Positions 31,001 through 39,392 of a DNA stretch of 62,000 bases are shown here, piece after piece (position 1 is the first letter of the stretch; each line of letters opens with the position of its first letter). The stretch comes from Mesostigma viride (lineage: Eukaryota; Streptophyta; Mesostigmatophyceae; Mesostigmatales; Mesostigmataceae). Made by a program: the position numbers and the translations under genes. The DNA is taken from NCBI GenBank assembly GCA_009746045.1, contig RPFO01000213.1, positions 7,234,109-7,296,108 on the forward strand, read 5' to 3'. The notes under the pieces are model-generated. The model did no database searches and was not told the DNA's origin. It was given only the letters and a program-made list of their open reading frames with translations.

Positions 31001-31981
31001 CAACAATCTCATCTTGCTTATTGTCTCTTTGTGGGGCAATCCAAAGGACAACCCACCTGGGCTACCTTACATGGAGATGATATGCAACGCATTGGTCCCA
31101 AGGGATGGTTGAATGAGACCTATAAAAGGCTCAATGACAAGTCCCCTATTGGTACCAGAGCATGGTTTAGTAAAAACAGCCAGGTACCTTACTGTGGCAT
31201 TGGCTGTACCCTTTTCCAGGATGACAAAGGATGGCATCTTAAGCTGCAATCGGCGAAGGGGTATAAAGAAAAAGTAATAACTCAGTTGCCCAAGAGAGTA
31301 ACTGAGGAGAATGCCCCTACGGTTAAAGGTCAACTGGGTTGGCTGGCTGCCACAACTAACCCTGACCTGGCAGTACAGAGTAGGATGCCAGACTCTGTTG
31401 TTGTAGGAGAAGGAAGGAGGCGCCTGGAGAGCTGCCTCAATGAATCTCCTGACTTGGTGTTGTCCGGTGTAGACTGGCATGGGCGCATCATCATAGACGC
31501 CTACACAGATGCTAGCCAAGAGTCTAGATCTGCCAACAAGATTGGTGCCAGAGCCGGATGCCTGATCACCATCAGGAATGAAGGCAAACAGCCCTCGTTG
31601 GTATACTGGTCCAGTAACCTTCAGAGGAGGCGGTTTGCTGGCATTGACACCGCTGAGTGCAGGGCATACGCCATGTGCATTCGCGATGCCATATACATAA
31701 GAGAGCTACTCTTATGGTGTCTGAGTCAGATAAGACCTCAACCCGTGATTGATGTCAGGGTTTATTGTGATAATAAGCCCGTGGTCTCTTTTATCAAGAA
31801 TGAGAGGGCCACTACTACTGACTTGGACTACCTTGTGGCAAAGGAGTTGTCCAGCCACTGTATAACCATACATCTGCCAGGACACTCAAATCCTGCTGAT
31901 GCTATGACCAAGCTTCCACGACTGGCCCTTAATGGGTACCAGTTGCTGCGGTCCATGATGGCTGGGAAACCCTTGTCATGA
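28052..31981 (+). CDS. pol: Copia-like pol, copy 3 (1309 aa): integrase, RT, RNase H
   Basis: The N-terminus (1-145) is Cys-containing with two NNTCG(S/A)AP repeats and no visible protease motif. Integrase: HHCC zinc site H154, H159, C188, C191; catalytic-core aspartates D213 (ADILYF), D269 (QMDLQF), and D299 in QGKVDRY where the family has Glu. An SH3-like segment (393-447, FEVGDQV...YWQGPGTI) follows. Residues 640-715 look retropepsin-like at the C-terminal half (LGNITIPFL, PTLIGQPFL) but lack a D-S/T-G. RT: 805-1010 with D913 in DDFTRAFLHG and HGDD at 1007-1010. RNase H: D1149 area, E1202, D1240 (CDN), D1283 (ADAMTKLP). The RT-RNase H order after integrase defines Ty1/copia. ATG start is 38 nt past the gag stop in the -1 frame; a gag-pol fusion by frameshift is equally possible. 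Confidence 0.93.
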   Translation: MDADESGLMADEACQVVGAPAVTPTDRKAAPVSSSKSAPVCGIPIHAWNKKSTPEGTLPVNNTCGSAPGCRQMPHGVAQVSNVSVNNTCGAAPVCSQAPIDIVNSQAPQSNNPCYIDNKNLDSCSARNVDARPCPEEPEPNDCINLRTLAKSLHDACGHGNNAIRLVQAINNKALWQAYQDVREHCVCQLCANKPSKRHAKHPADGRGNLQADILYFTNYRQLPYLVAVDEWSGYIGIEPMAAGDENTLHAAVLVILQKFAVIHKLQMDLQFNCLTKYSDLPFLRIVGREDHQAQGKVDRYIQELKKLVISGDYPEMFKPTFAVRCLGAAKVENTMNNRFHTIKVRGVPRLVSPRGLAGGLYPDDIMQAWSKQRWAQYAHLCEKDKQRGESLKFEVGDQVIFHKENAPGKRGYWQGPGTITSVDLEMKTADVVWNGTTYHLAWNRLKRDPMNVQENPLEIMAPEEALGSPNLSCPPLASEQAGLQLPERAASHQLEPTTQQAQPKTLTGISQDDMDEADLLDNRVSDQHRKLRPLEHGLETPGQVDNIFQSEQPKLGSNYPGNKPLPLETDGIPAQGRQAEEGLSRLNTQLGKRGNPQELRDIVKKLKPSLKIAKITSLLEKGMDLDGFDVDTKAEVSVTSPFNALLDKYSLEPSPWTIVQDFAGNTDHQVLGNITIPFLGESLTLCVVDGYKGPTLIGQPFLVTPGVTIVDGPNNTKSLLKTHCDPIPLESFRCLLPLEMFQKANWKTACVGSIKGAEWGRDIPPASELVEPAQLSVTSLGLTKRSFAAHSPMSFDDVDLDCHTFAGLEAWRVALARALQEWQTLDVFEGISEPPPNAQMLQLRFVCKMKSKLGEPPIPNARPVVTQFHGTTDFDKEELYTPGLSHPVLRLILSLYLGALDYGLDYGAEIDDFTRAFLHGDPQVARATWQAQRPCCVKTPACWIAEVGHPYMQPKVGWEGLVSSPVIWYETIAPAIQERCQMQQSHLAYCLFVGQSKGQPTWATLHGDDMQRIGPKGWLNETYKRLNDKSPIGTRAWFSKNSQVPYCGIGCTLFQDDKGWHLKLQSAKGYKEKVITQLPKRVTEENAPTVKGQLGWLAATTNPDLAVQSRMPDSVVVGEGRRRLESCLNESPDLVLSGVDWHGRIIIDAYTDASQESRSANKIGARAGCLITIRNEGKQPSLVYWSSNLQRRRFAGIDTAECRAYAMCIRDAIYIRELLLWCLSQIRPQPVIDVRVYCDNKPVVSFIKNERATTTDLDYLVAKELSSHCITIHLPGHSNPADAMTKLPRLALNGYQLLRSMMAGKPLS

Positions 31982-32249
31982 GGAGTAATCTGGGAGCCTG
32001 AGCCTAATGCTCCTCCTGTAGGTTTTTATCCCCCTGGAGGTTTTGTCCTCTCTGGAGAAGAGGTTTTCCTTCAGATTTGGGTTTTCCCTACAGCAGGTTA
32101 CACCAACCATGCAATGATGAGATGCAAACTCCATAAGACCCAAGTGAGTCCCCATTGCCCACATATGTGAAAGTGAACTGGCCAGGTGCGGCCGAACATC
32201 AATGAATACATCTAAGCCTTATCACTTTCACAAGGGAAAGAATGGCTGG
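31982..32249 (+). other. 3' untranslated region of copia copy 3
   Basis: 268 bp between pol and LTR d. Includes CAATGAATAC (about 32200-32209), the inverse complement of GTATTCATTG in the gag leader, and a purine-rich stretch GGGAAAGAATGGCTGG directly before the LTR, the probable plus-strand primer site. Confidence 0.65.
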
Positions 32250-32731
32250 AGTTGGTTGGAGACCCATCTAGGGTCCACATGGGTCCTCAGAGATAGAGGA
32301 TCTTGTACAGATTACTACAATATACTTTATTGTAGTATTGGGCCAATGGCTGTACTTCACTAGTACTCGCCAATGGGATAACGCCACGTAGAATATGTGG
32401 GCGTCTCCCAGGCCTCCACGTCACCGGCTGGTCAAGGGCCGGTGTAGTACTGTCAATAGGACTGAGCCGACTATCGGCCTATTATGTATGCGCATCTGCC
32501 TTGGTACCTCCTAGAGGATTCTAGAAGTATCTAACACGCGGCATGCACTGAACTACACGGAATGCATGTCCACGTAGGATATTCAGCAAGACTGATGAAG
32601 GTGCCAAGCGCAATAGAATATATGCACAACGAAGACGAATTATGCAGCAACGACAATAACGTATGAGAACAATAAACGCAACATTCATTTCATGCTTTCT
32701 GATTTGCATCGCATTCCATTTATTTGCAACT
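32250..32731 (+). repeat. Copia LTR d (shared by copies 3 and 4)
   Basis: 482 bp in plus orientation (AGTTGGTTGGAG to TTATTTGCAACT). It is at once the 3' LTR of copy 3 and the 5' LTR of copy 4, the LTR-internal-LTR tandem form produced by LTR recombination. One difference from the others: GCACAACGAAG for GCGCAACGAAG. Confidence 0.9.
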
Positions 32732-32744
32732 TGTATTCATTCAC

Positions 32745-33989
32745 ATGTCTTCGGACGACAATCTTTCAGAGCCGAGGTCTGGCCCTGGTGAGCACGGACC
32801 GGCTCAGTTTTCTGTCGACCCTGGCCCAGGCGAGCACAGGGATGACAATAAAGATATGTCAGACCAGCCCCGGGAGGAGGGCTGCGGGCAGGGAAGTACT
32901 AGTAGTGACAACCAGCGTGCGCGTGATAAGGTGCTTCGGCGGGAGACCTTGCTTCAAGAGGCGAAGCTGCTGTCGGCAATCAAGAAATGGGTTCCAGCCC
33001 CGCTGGTGCCTGGTGCTATTCAAGCAGACCGGGATCGCTTTGTAAGCTCTCTTGGGCCGTTTTTCCGCAGGCTCGCGGGCAACCGAGACATCATTCCGGA
33101 CTGGCTGGAGTTTCTTCGTGGAACCCCGCTGGGAGACCGCGAGAAAAACCACCCAGAGTGGATTTCGCTGCTGGATAGAGCACAGCGTCTGCGGTGGTCG
33201 CCGTTCGAGTTTCTGCGCCGAGCGAGGGAGACTTTTCTTCGTTCTATCACTGCCAAAACCTGCGACGAGATCGAGGAATTTGTAGATGCAAAGCCGAAGC
33301 CCGGGCAGACCATCATCGAGCACCTCAACTCTTACTACGACATGCTGGAGAAGCAGGGGCTCCGGTGGCCTGACGAGGCGGTGAATCTCCGATGGATCCA
33401 AAACTGTGCTCTGTCCGAATCCGAGAAGCGGAATTTGGTCGCCAACTGCCGCGGTTACCTGTGCGACACTCACCGATGCAGAGCTCACCTCAAGGAGCTC
33501 CTGACGAATCAAACCCGTGTTTCCAGAGAAGGAGGTGCCGCGGAGGTGCCTCGTGTCGCCATGGTGATGGAGCAGCAACGGGAAATCTTCTGCTACAACT
33601 GCGGGCAGCCCGGGCACACACGCCGCGCATGTAAGGGTAAGGTTGTCGCTAATTCTGAGTCCTTCCCTCCCTGCACTTTCTGTAATAGGACTAACCATCT
33701 GGCTAAGGATTGCTACTTTCGCAAGTGCAAGTCTTGTGGCAATTCTGGACATGATGCGTCTGCCTGCAGGAGCAAGGCGGGCGCTGGACCCAAGGATACC
33801 CAGATGGAGGTCCTCAAGCTGCTGCAGCAGATCTCCCAAGCCGTCAAGAGCGGTGCCCTTCGTGGTGGCGACGCTTCTCAGCCGCGTGGTGGTGACGCTT
33901 CCCAGCCGCGTGGTGGTGATGCTTCTCAGCCGCGGGTGGCAATACCTCTCGTGGCCGCAAGAGGAAGCAGCAGCAGAAAAACTAGATGA
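32745..33989 (+). pseudogene. gag: Copia gag, copy 4 (frameshifted near the end)
   Basis: Haplotype B (NLSEPRSG), as in copy 2. After the third RGGDASQP repeat one G is missing from the run GCGGGG (here GCGGG, about 33935). The C-terminus therefore changes from RGGNTSRGRKRKQQQKN to RVAIPLVAARGSSSRKTR. Zinc knuckles are intact, so the protein may still function; the frameshift signal at the normal gag end is no longer read in the original frame. Confidence 0.85.
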
Positions 33990-34023
33990 TCCTCTCTGTT
34001 TATATAACCCCTACAGCGTCCTT

Positions 34024-37000
34024 ATGGATGCTGATGAGAGTGGACTCATGGCAGATGAGGCCTGCCAGGTGGTAGGGGCTCCAGCAGTAACCCCTACTGA
34101 CCGTAAAGCTGCCCCAGTGAGCAGCAGTAAAAGTGCCCCTGTTTGTGGCATTCCTATCCATGCCTGGAATAAAAAGAGTACCCCAGAGGGAACTCTTCCT
34201 GTAAATAATACATGTGGATCTGCTCCTGGTTGTAGACAGATGCCACATGGTGTTGCCCAGGTGAGCAACGTATCTGTGAACAATACATGTGGTGCAGCTC
34301 CTGTTTGTAGCCAAGCACCCATTGATATTGTTAACAGTCAAGCTCCTCAGAGCAATAATCCTTGTTATATTGATAATAAAAACTTGGACTCTTGCTCTGC
34401 CAGGAACGTGGATGCCCGTCCATGTCCTGAAGAGCCTGAGCCTAATGATTGTATTAATCTTAGGACTCTGGCTAAGAGTTTGCATGATGCCTGTGGCCAT
34501 GGAAACAATGCCATTAGGCTTGTTCAAGCCATTAATAACAAGGCTCTCTGGCAGGCTTATCAAGATGTCAGAGAACATTGTGTGTGCCAATTGTGTGCTA
34601 ACAAGCCTTCCAAACGTCATGCAAAGCATCCTGCAGATGGTAGGGGTAATCTACAAGCTGATATCCTCTACTTCACCAATTACAGGCAATTGCCTTACTT
34701 GGTGGCTGTGGATGAATGGTCAGGCTACATTGGAATTGAACCTATGGCAGCAGGGGATGAGAATACTCTCCATGCCGCAGTTCTTGTTATTCTGCAGAAG
34801 TTTGCAGTTATTCATAAGCTGCAGATGGACTTGCAGTTTAACTGCCTGACCAAATACTCTGATCTGCCTTTCCTAAGGATTGTGGGTCGTGAAGATCACC
34901 AAGCCCAAGGCAAGGTTGACAGATATATACAGGAGCTTAAGAAGTTGGTAATATCCGGGGACTATCCTGAGATGTTTAAACCAACTTTTGCTGTCAGGTG
35001 TTTGGGTGCTGCAAAAGTGGAAAACACCATGAACAACCGTTTTCATACTATCAAGGTGCGTGGTGTTCCACGGCTGGTCTCACCTCGTGGACTAGCAGGT
35101 GGCCTCTACCCTGATGACATCATGCAGGCATGGAGTAAGCAGAGGTGGGCACAGTATGCTCATCTCTGTGAAAAGGATAAACAGAGAGGAGAATCATTAA
35201 AATTTGAGGTGGGAGACCAGGTGATCTTCCACAAAGAAAATGCTCCTGGTAAACGTGGTTATTGGCAGGGTCCAGGGACCATAACCTCAGTTGACCTGGA
35301 GATGAAAACTGCTGATGTGGTCTGGAATGGGACCACTTATCATCTGGCTTGGAATAGATTGAAGAGAGATCCAATGAACGTTCAAGAAAATCCCCTGGAA
35401 ATTATGGCCCCTGAAGAGGCACTTGGATCTCCCAATCTTTCCTGTCCACCTTTGGCCAGTGAACAGGCTGGACTCCAACTACCAGAAAGGGCGGCCTCCC
35501 ATCAACTGGAGCCTACTACTCAGCAAGCTCAGCCTAAGACATTGACTGGGATATCACAGGATGATATGGATGAAGCTGACTTGTTGGATAATAGGGTGTC
35601 TGATCAGCACCGGAAGCTCCGGCCGTTGGAACATGGGCTTGAGACCCCTGGGCAGGTGGATAACATATTTCAGTCTGAACAGCCAAAGCTTGGATCCAAT
35701 TACCCTGGTAATAAGCCATTGCCCTTGGAGACTGATGGGATTCCAGCCCAAGGAAGACAAGCTGAGGAGGGGTTGTCCAGGTTGAACACTCAGCTCGGCA
35801 AGAGAGGCAATCCTCAAGAGCTTCGGGATATTGTAAAGAAGCTCAAGCCCTCACTAAAGATTGCCAAAATAACTTCTCTTCTAGAGAAGGGCATGGACCT
35901 TGATGGCTTTGATGTGGATACCAAAGCAGAGGTCTCTGTCACCTCGCCCTTTAATGCTTTGCTGGATAAGTATTCCCTTGAACCCAGTCCATGGACTATT
36001 GTCCAAGACTTTGCGGGTAACACTGATCATCAAGTTCTTGGGAATATCACTATCCCATTCTTGGGTGAGTCTTTGACACTTTGTGTTGTTGATGGCTATA
36101 AGGGACCCACTCTCATTGGCCAGCCATTCTTGGTGACTCCCGGTGTTACCATTGTTGATGGCCCCAATAACACAAAGAGTCTCCTAAAAACCCATTGTGA
36201 CCCAATTCCTCTGGAATCATTCAGATGTCTCTTGCCTCTTGAAATGTTCCAGAAGGCAAATTGGAAGACCGCCTGTGTCGGTTCAGTAAAAGGAGCAGAA
36301 TGGGGAAGGGATATACCCCCAGCTTCTGAGCTGGTAGAACCCGCCCAGCTCAGTGTGACTTCTCTTGGTCTCACAAAAAGGTCATTTGCTGCTCATAGCC
36401 CCATGTCCTTTGATGATGTAGACCTGGATTGTCACACTTTCGCTGGCCTTGAGGCCTGGCGAGTAGCATTGGCGCGTGCGCTCCAGGAGTGGCAAACGCT
36501 GGATGTTTTTGAAGGCATTTCAGAACCTCCACCCAATGCTCAAATGCTTCAGTTGCGTTTTGTATGCAAGATGAAGAGCAAGCTTGGTGAGCCTCCCATA
36601 CCAAACGCACGTCCAGTCGTGACCCAGTTCCATGGTACTACAGACTTTGATAAGGAGGAGCTGTACACTCCTGGCCTGTCACATCCTGTTCTCAGGCTTA
36701 TTCTTAGTCTGTACCTTGGTGCTTTGGACTATGGCTTGGATTATGGAGCAGAAATTGATGACTTCACCAGGGCCTTTTTGCATGGTGATCCTCAGGTGGC
36801 CAGAGCCACTTGGCAAGCTCAAAGACCCTGTTGTGTTAAGACCCCAGCATGCTGGATAGCTGAAGTAGGTCATCCCTACATGCAGCCTAAAGTGGGCTGG
36901 GAAGGACTGGTCAGCAGTCCAGTCATCTGGTATGAAACCATTGCTCCTGCCATCCAGGAGAGATGTCAGATGCAACAATCTCATCTTGCTTATTGTCTCT

Positions 37001-37953
37001 TTGTGGGGCAATCCAAAGGACAACCCACCTGGGCTACCTTACATGGAGATGATATGCAACGCATTGGTCCCAAGGGATGGTTGAATGAGACCTATAAAAG
37101 GCTCAATGACAAGTCCCCTATTGGTACCAGAGCATGGTTTAGTAAAAACAGCCAGGTACCTTACTGTGGCATTGGCTGTACCCTTTTCCAGGATGACAAA
37201 GGATGGCATCTTAAGCTGCAATCGGCGAAGGGGTATAAAGAAAAAGTAATAACTCAGTTGCCCAAGAGAGTAACTGAGGAGAATGCCCCTACGGTTAAAG
37301 GTCAACTGGGTTGGCTGGCTGCCACAACTAACCCTGACCTGGCAGTACAGAGTAGGATGCCAGACTCTGTTGTTGTAGGAGAAGGAAGGAGGCGCCTGGA
37401 GAGCTGCCTCAATGAATCTCCTGACTTGGTGTTGTCCGGTGTAGACTGGCATGGGCGTATCATCATAGACGCCTACACAGATGCTAGCCAAGAGTCTAGA
37501 TCTGCCAACAAGATTGGTGCCAGAGCCGGATGCCTGATCACCATCAGGAATGAAGGCAAACAGCCCTCGTTGGTATACTGGTCCAGTAACCTTCAGAGGA
37601 GGCGGTTTGCTGGCATTGACACCGCTGAGTGCAGGGCATACGCCATGTGCATTCGCGATGCCATGTACATAAGAGAGCTACTCTTATGGTGTCTGAGTCA
37701 GATAAGACCTCAACCTGTGATTGATGTCAGGGTTTATTGTGATAATAAGCCCGTGGTCTCTTTTATCAAGAATGAGAGGGCCACTACTACTGACTTGGAC
37801 TACCTTGTGGCAAAGGAGTTGTCCAGCCACTGTATAACCATACATCTGCCAGGACATTCAAATCCTGCTGATGCTATGACCAAGCTTCCACGACTGGCCC
37901 TTAATGGGTACCAGTTGCTGCGGTCCATGATGGCTGGGAAACCCTTGTCATGA
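34024..37953 (+). CDS. pol: Copia pol, copy 4 (1309 aa from the usual ATG)
   Basis: Full-length, ending MAGKPLS. Because of the one-base loss in gag, the pol frame is now open far upstream, to an ATG at 33643 (1436 codons in total). The added N-terminal residues are an out-of-frame reading of gag and unlikely to be a real domain. Differences from copy 3: V for I in the SVKGAEWG segment and M in CIRDAMYIREL; the latter is shared with copy 1. Motif residues are otherwise the same. Confidence 0.92.
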   Translation: MDADESGLMADEACQVVGAPAVTPTDRKAAPVSSSKSAPVCGIPIHAWNKKSTPEGTLPVNNTCGSAPGCRQMPHGVAQVSNVSVNNTCGAAPVCSQAPIDIVNSQAPQSNNPCYIDNKNLDSCSARNVDARPCPEEPEPNDCINLRTLAKSLHDACGHGNNAIRLVQAINNKALWQAYQDVREHCVCQLCANKPSKRHAKHPADGRGNLQADILYFTNYRQLPYLVAVDEWSGYIGIEPMAAGDENTLHAAVLVILQKFAVIHKLQMDLQFNCLTKYSDLPFLRIVGREDHQAQGKVDRYIQELKKLVISGDYPEMFKPTFAVRCLGAAKVENTMNNRFHTIKVRGVPRLVSPRGLAGGLYPDDIMQAWSKQRWAQYAHLCEKDKQRGESLKFEVGDQVIFHKENAPGKRGYWQGPGTITSVDLEMKTADVVWNGTTYHLAWNRLKRDPMNVQENPLEIMAPEEALGSPNLSCPPLASEQAGLQLPERAASHQLEPTTQQAQPKTLTGISQDDMDEADLLDNRVSDQHRKLRPLEHGLETPGQVDNIFQSEQPKLGSNYPGNKPLPLETDGIPAQGRQAEEGLSRLNTQLGKRGNPQELRDIVKKLKPSLKIAKITSLLEKGMDLDGFDVDTKAEVSVTSPFNALLDKYSLEPSPWTIVQDFAGNTDHQVLGNITIPFLGESLTLCVVDGYKGPTLIGQPFLVTPGVTIVDGPNNTKSLLKTHCDPIPLESFRCLLPLEMFQKANWKTACVGSVKGAEWGRDIPPASELVEPAQLSVTSLGLTKRSFAAHSPMSFDDVDLDCHTFAGLEAWRVALARALQEWQTLDVFEGISEPPPNAQMLQLRFVCKMKSKLGEPPIPNARPVVTQFHGTTDFDKEELYTPGLSHPVLRLILSLYLGALDYGLDYGAEIDDFTRAFLHGDPQVARATWQAQRPCCVKTPACWIAEVGHPYMQPKVGWEGLVSSPVIWYETIAPAIQERCQMQQSHLAYCLFVGQSKGQPTWATLHGDDMQRIGPKGWLNETYKRLNDKSPIGTRAWFSKNSQVPYCGIGCTLFQDDKGWHLKLQSAKGYKEKVITQLPKRVTEENAPTVKGQLGWLAATTNPDLAVQSRMPDSVVVGEGRRRLESCLNESPDLVLSGVDWHGRIIIDAYTDASQESRSANKIGARAGCLITIRNEGKQPSLVYWSSNLQRRRFAGIDTAECRAYAMCIRDAMYIRELLLWCLSQIRPQPVIDVRVYCDNKPVVSFIKNERATTTDLDYLVAKELSSHCITIHLPGHSNPADAMTKLPRLALNGYQLLRSMMAGKPLS

Positions 37954-38182
37954 GGAGTAATCTGGGAGCCTGAGCCTAATGCTCCTCCTGTAGGTTTTTA
38001 TCCCCCTGGAGGTTTTATCCTCTCTGGAGAAGAGGTTTTCCTTCAGATTTGGGTTTTCCCTACAGCAGGTTACACCAACCATGCAATGATGAGATGCAAG
38101 CTCCATAAGACCCAAGTGAGTCCCCATTGCCCTCACATGTGAAAGTGAACTGGCCAGGTGCGGCCGAACATCAATGAATACA
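37954..38182 (+). other. 3' region of copy 4, cut at CAATGAATAC
   Basis: Matches the copy 3 3' region up to CAATGAATAC (38172-38181), then jumps to AAGTTGCAAATAAATGG, the leader-LTR junction of an element on the opposite strand. The expected ATCTAAGCCTTATC...CTGG segment and a plus-oriented LTR are absent. Confidence 0.85.
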
Positions 38183-38664
38183 AGTTGCAAATAAATGGAA
38201 TGCGATGCAAATCAGAAAGCATGAAATGAATGTTGCGTTTATTGTTCTCATACGTTATTGTCGTTGCTGCATAATTCGTCTTCGTTGCGCATATATTCTA
38301 TTGCGCTTGGCACCTTCATCAGTCTTGCTGAATATCCTACGTGGACATGCATTCCGTGTAGTTCAGTGCATGCCGCGTGTTAGATACTTCTAGAATCCTC
38401 TAGGAGGTACCAAGGCAGATGCGCATACATAATAGGCCGATAGTCGGCTCAGTCCTATTGACAGTACTACACCGGCCCTTGACCAGCCGGTGACGTGGAG
38501 GCCTGGGAGACGCCCACATATTCTACGTGGCGTTATCCCATTGGCGAGTACTAGTGAAGTACAGCCATTGGCCCAATACTACAATAAAGTATATTGTAGT
38601 AATCTGTACAAGATCCTCTATCTCTGAGGACCCATGTGGACCCTAGATGGGTCTCCAACCAACT
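38183..38664 (-). repeat. Copia LTR e (outer right, 5' LTR of the original minus-strand insertion)
   Basis: 482 bp in the same orientation as LTR a, opposite to copy 4. The bases left of it are the minus-strand gag leader, which marks it as a 5' LTR. With LTR a and the flanking duplications it delimits the original insertion. Confidence 0.9.
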
Positions 38665-39126
38665 TATAAAGACGGGGGGAGGGTCTGCGCCATCGGCCGT
38701 CGTGTATAAGCGCGCCCAGAGCTCGGGCGCGCGCGCGCGCTCATCGTCGGAATCGGAGTCATCAGGGTCAGAAAACCCCTCCTCCTCATCCTCTGGTTCC
38801 CCATCAGACTCCTGCAATATAGCCAGTGCCCGTTCATCGGCGCCTGCCCCAACATCCCCCCCCTCGGGTCCGCCGGTCGCTGGCCCATTATATGGGAGCA
38901 GCAGCCGGGTGGCAATCACATTCTCATCCCCGTCTATGTCCCACCTCACCTTCACGGAACTGTCACTAATTACGCTTATCACAGTTCCGTGAATCTGCAA
39001 ATCCACTTCCGGCACTTTTAGCCGTCGGGCCAGCTGCACGGACCATTTATCTGCACGACGAGCCCCTGGCTCGTCGAAATTTCGTGCAAAAGTGGACACA
39101 CGGTCGTTTTTCCTGAACGACTCCAT
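38665..39126 (-). pseudogene. piggyBac-like transposase, N-terminal part (PB1)
   Basis: Reads on the minus strand from MESFRKNDRV (39126) to ADGADPPPVFI at the LTR boundary. Residues about 40-75 (HGTVISVISDSSVKVRWDID) resemble a small Tudor/SH3-like barrel. An acidic Asp/Glu/Ser tract follows (about residues 95-135), as is common in piggyBac N-termini. With the copia complex and one 5-bp repeat removed, ...PPPVFI continues as PQWSTMPATVRIDE in the segment at 14539 and below, with no frame change. The whole protein would be about 680 residues. A longer in-frame ATG exists at 39372 but lies in the terminal repeat. Confidence 0.8.
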
Positions 39127-39350
39127 GGCCGCACATCCACGAAATTGCACACTCTCGTTGCGTGAAAACCACAATTTTTCACAAAAATAGGTACTTTTCC
39201 ACCTCACATATCTTTTTGTAACCGTCGACCCCTGTCGACCCCAATGGGTCGGGACGCTCAGCACATATACCAGATTCGCGCCACTGGGGCCGGACGACCC
39301 ATAGGACCGGTCCTTCCCGCCAAAATGACCGTCCCCAGGTGACCTTGGTG

Positions 39351-39392
39351 AAAAAGGCCTCAATTGAGCCAAAAAGCCTCAATTGAGGCCTC
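39351..39392. repeat. Two abutting copies of the CTCAATTGAGGCC end motif
   Basis: AAAAAGGCCTCAATTGAG (39351-39368) is probably the right end of PB1. CC and then AAAAAGCCTCAATTGAGGCC (39371-39390) is probably the left end of PB2. After the second motif, CTCTGGGTAATT parallels CTTTTTGTAATT at the left end of PB1 (12715 onward). Confidence 0.55.

Larger units (their letters stand above)
14545..38664. mobile_element. Composite Ty1/copia-like complex with four gag-pol copies around a palindrome
   Basis: A 24,120-bp block bounded by two LTRs in the same (minus) orientation and by near-identical 5-bp duplications. Interior order: LTR a, copy 1 (-), LTR b, 32-bp spacer, LTR c, copy 2 (-), LTR-less centre, copy 3 (+), LTR d, copy 4 (+), LTR e. 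LTRs are 482-485 bp and end AGTTG...CAACT. Copies 2 and 3 with LTRs c and d form an inverted repeat with arms of nearly 6 kb (20756-26736 against 26749-32731). Coding differences between copies are only a few residues, so all copies are recent. The organisation could have arisen by nested insertion plus inverted duplication in place; a misassembled fold-back read must be excluded. Confidence 0.85.

Noticed and set aside
14545-38664. DIRS-type or other tyrosine-recombinase retroelement, suggested by inverted repeats
   Set aside because: Pol has an HHCC integrase and copia-order RT/RNase H, LTRs are direct at the outer ends, and no tyrosine recombinase is seen.
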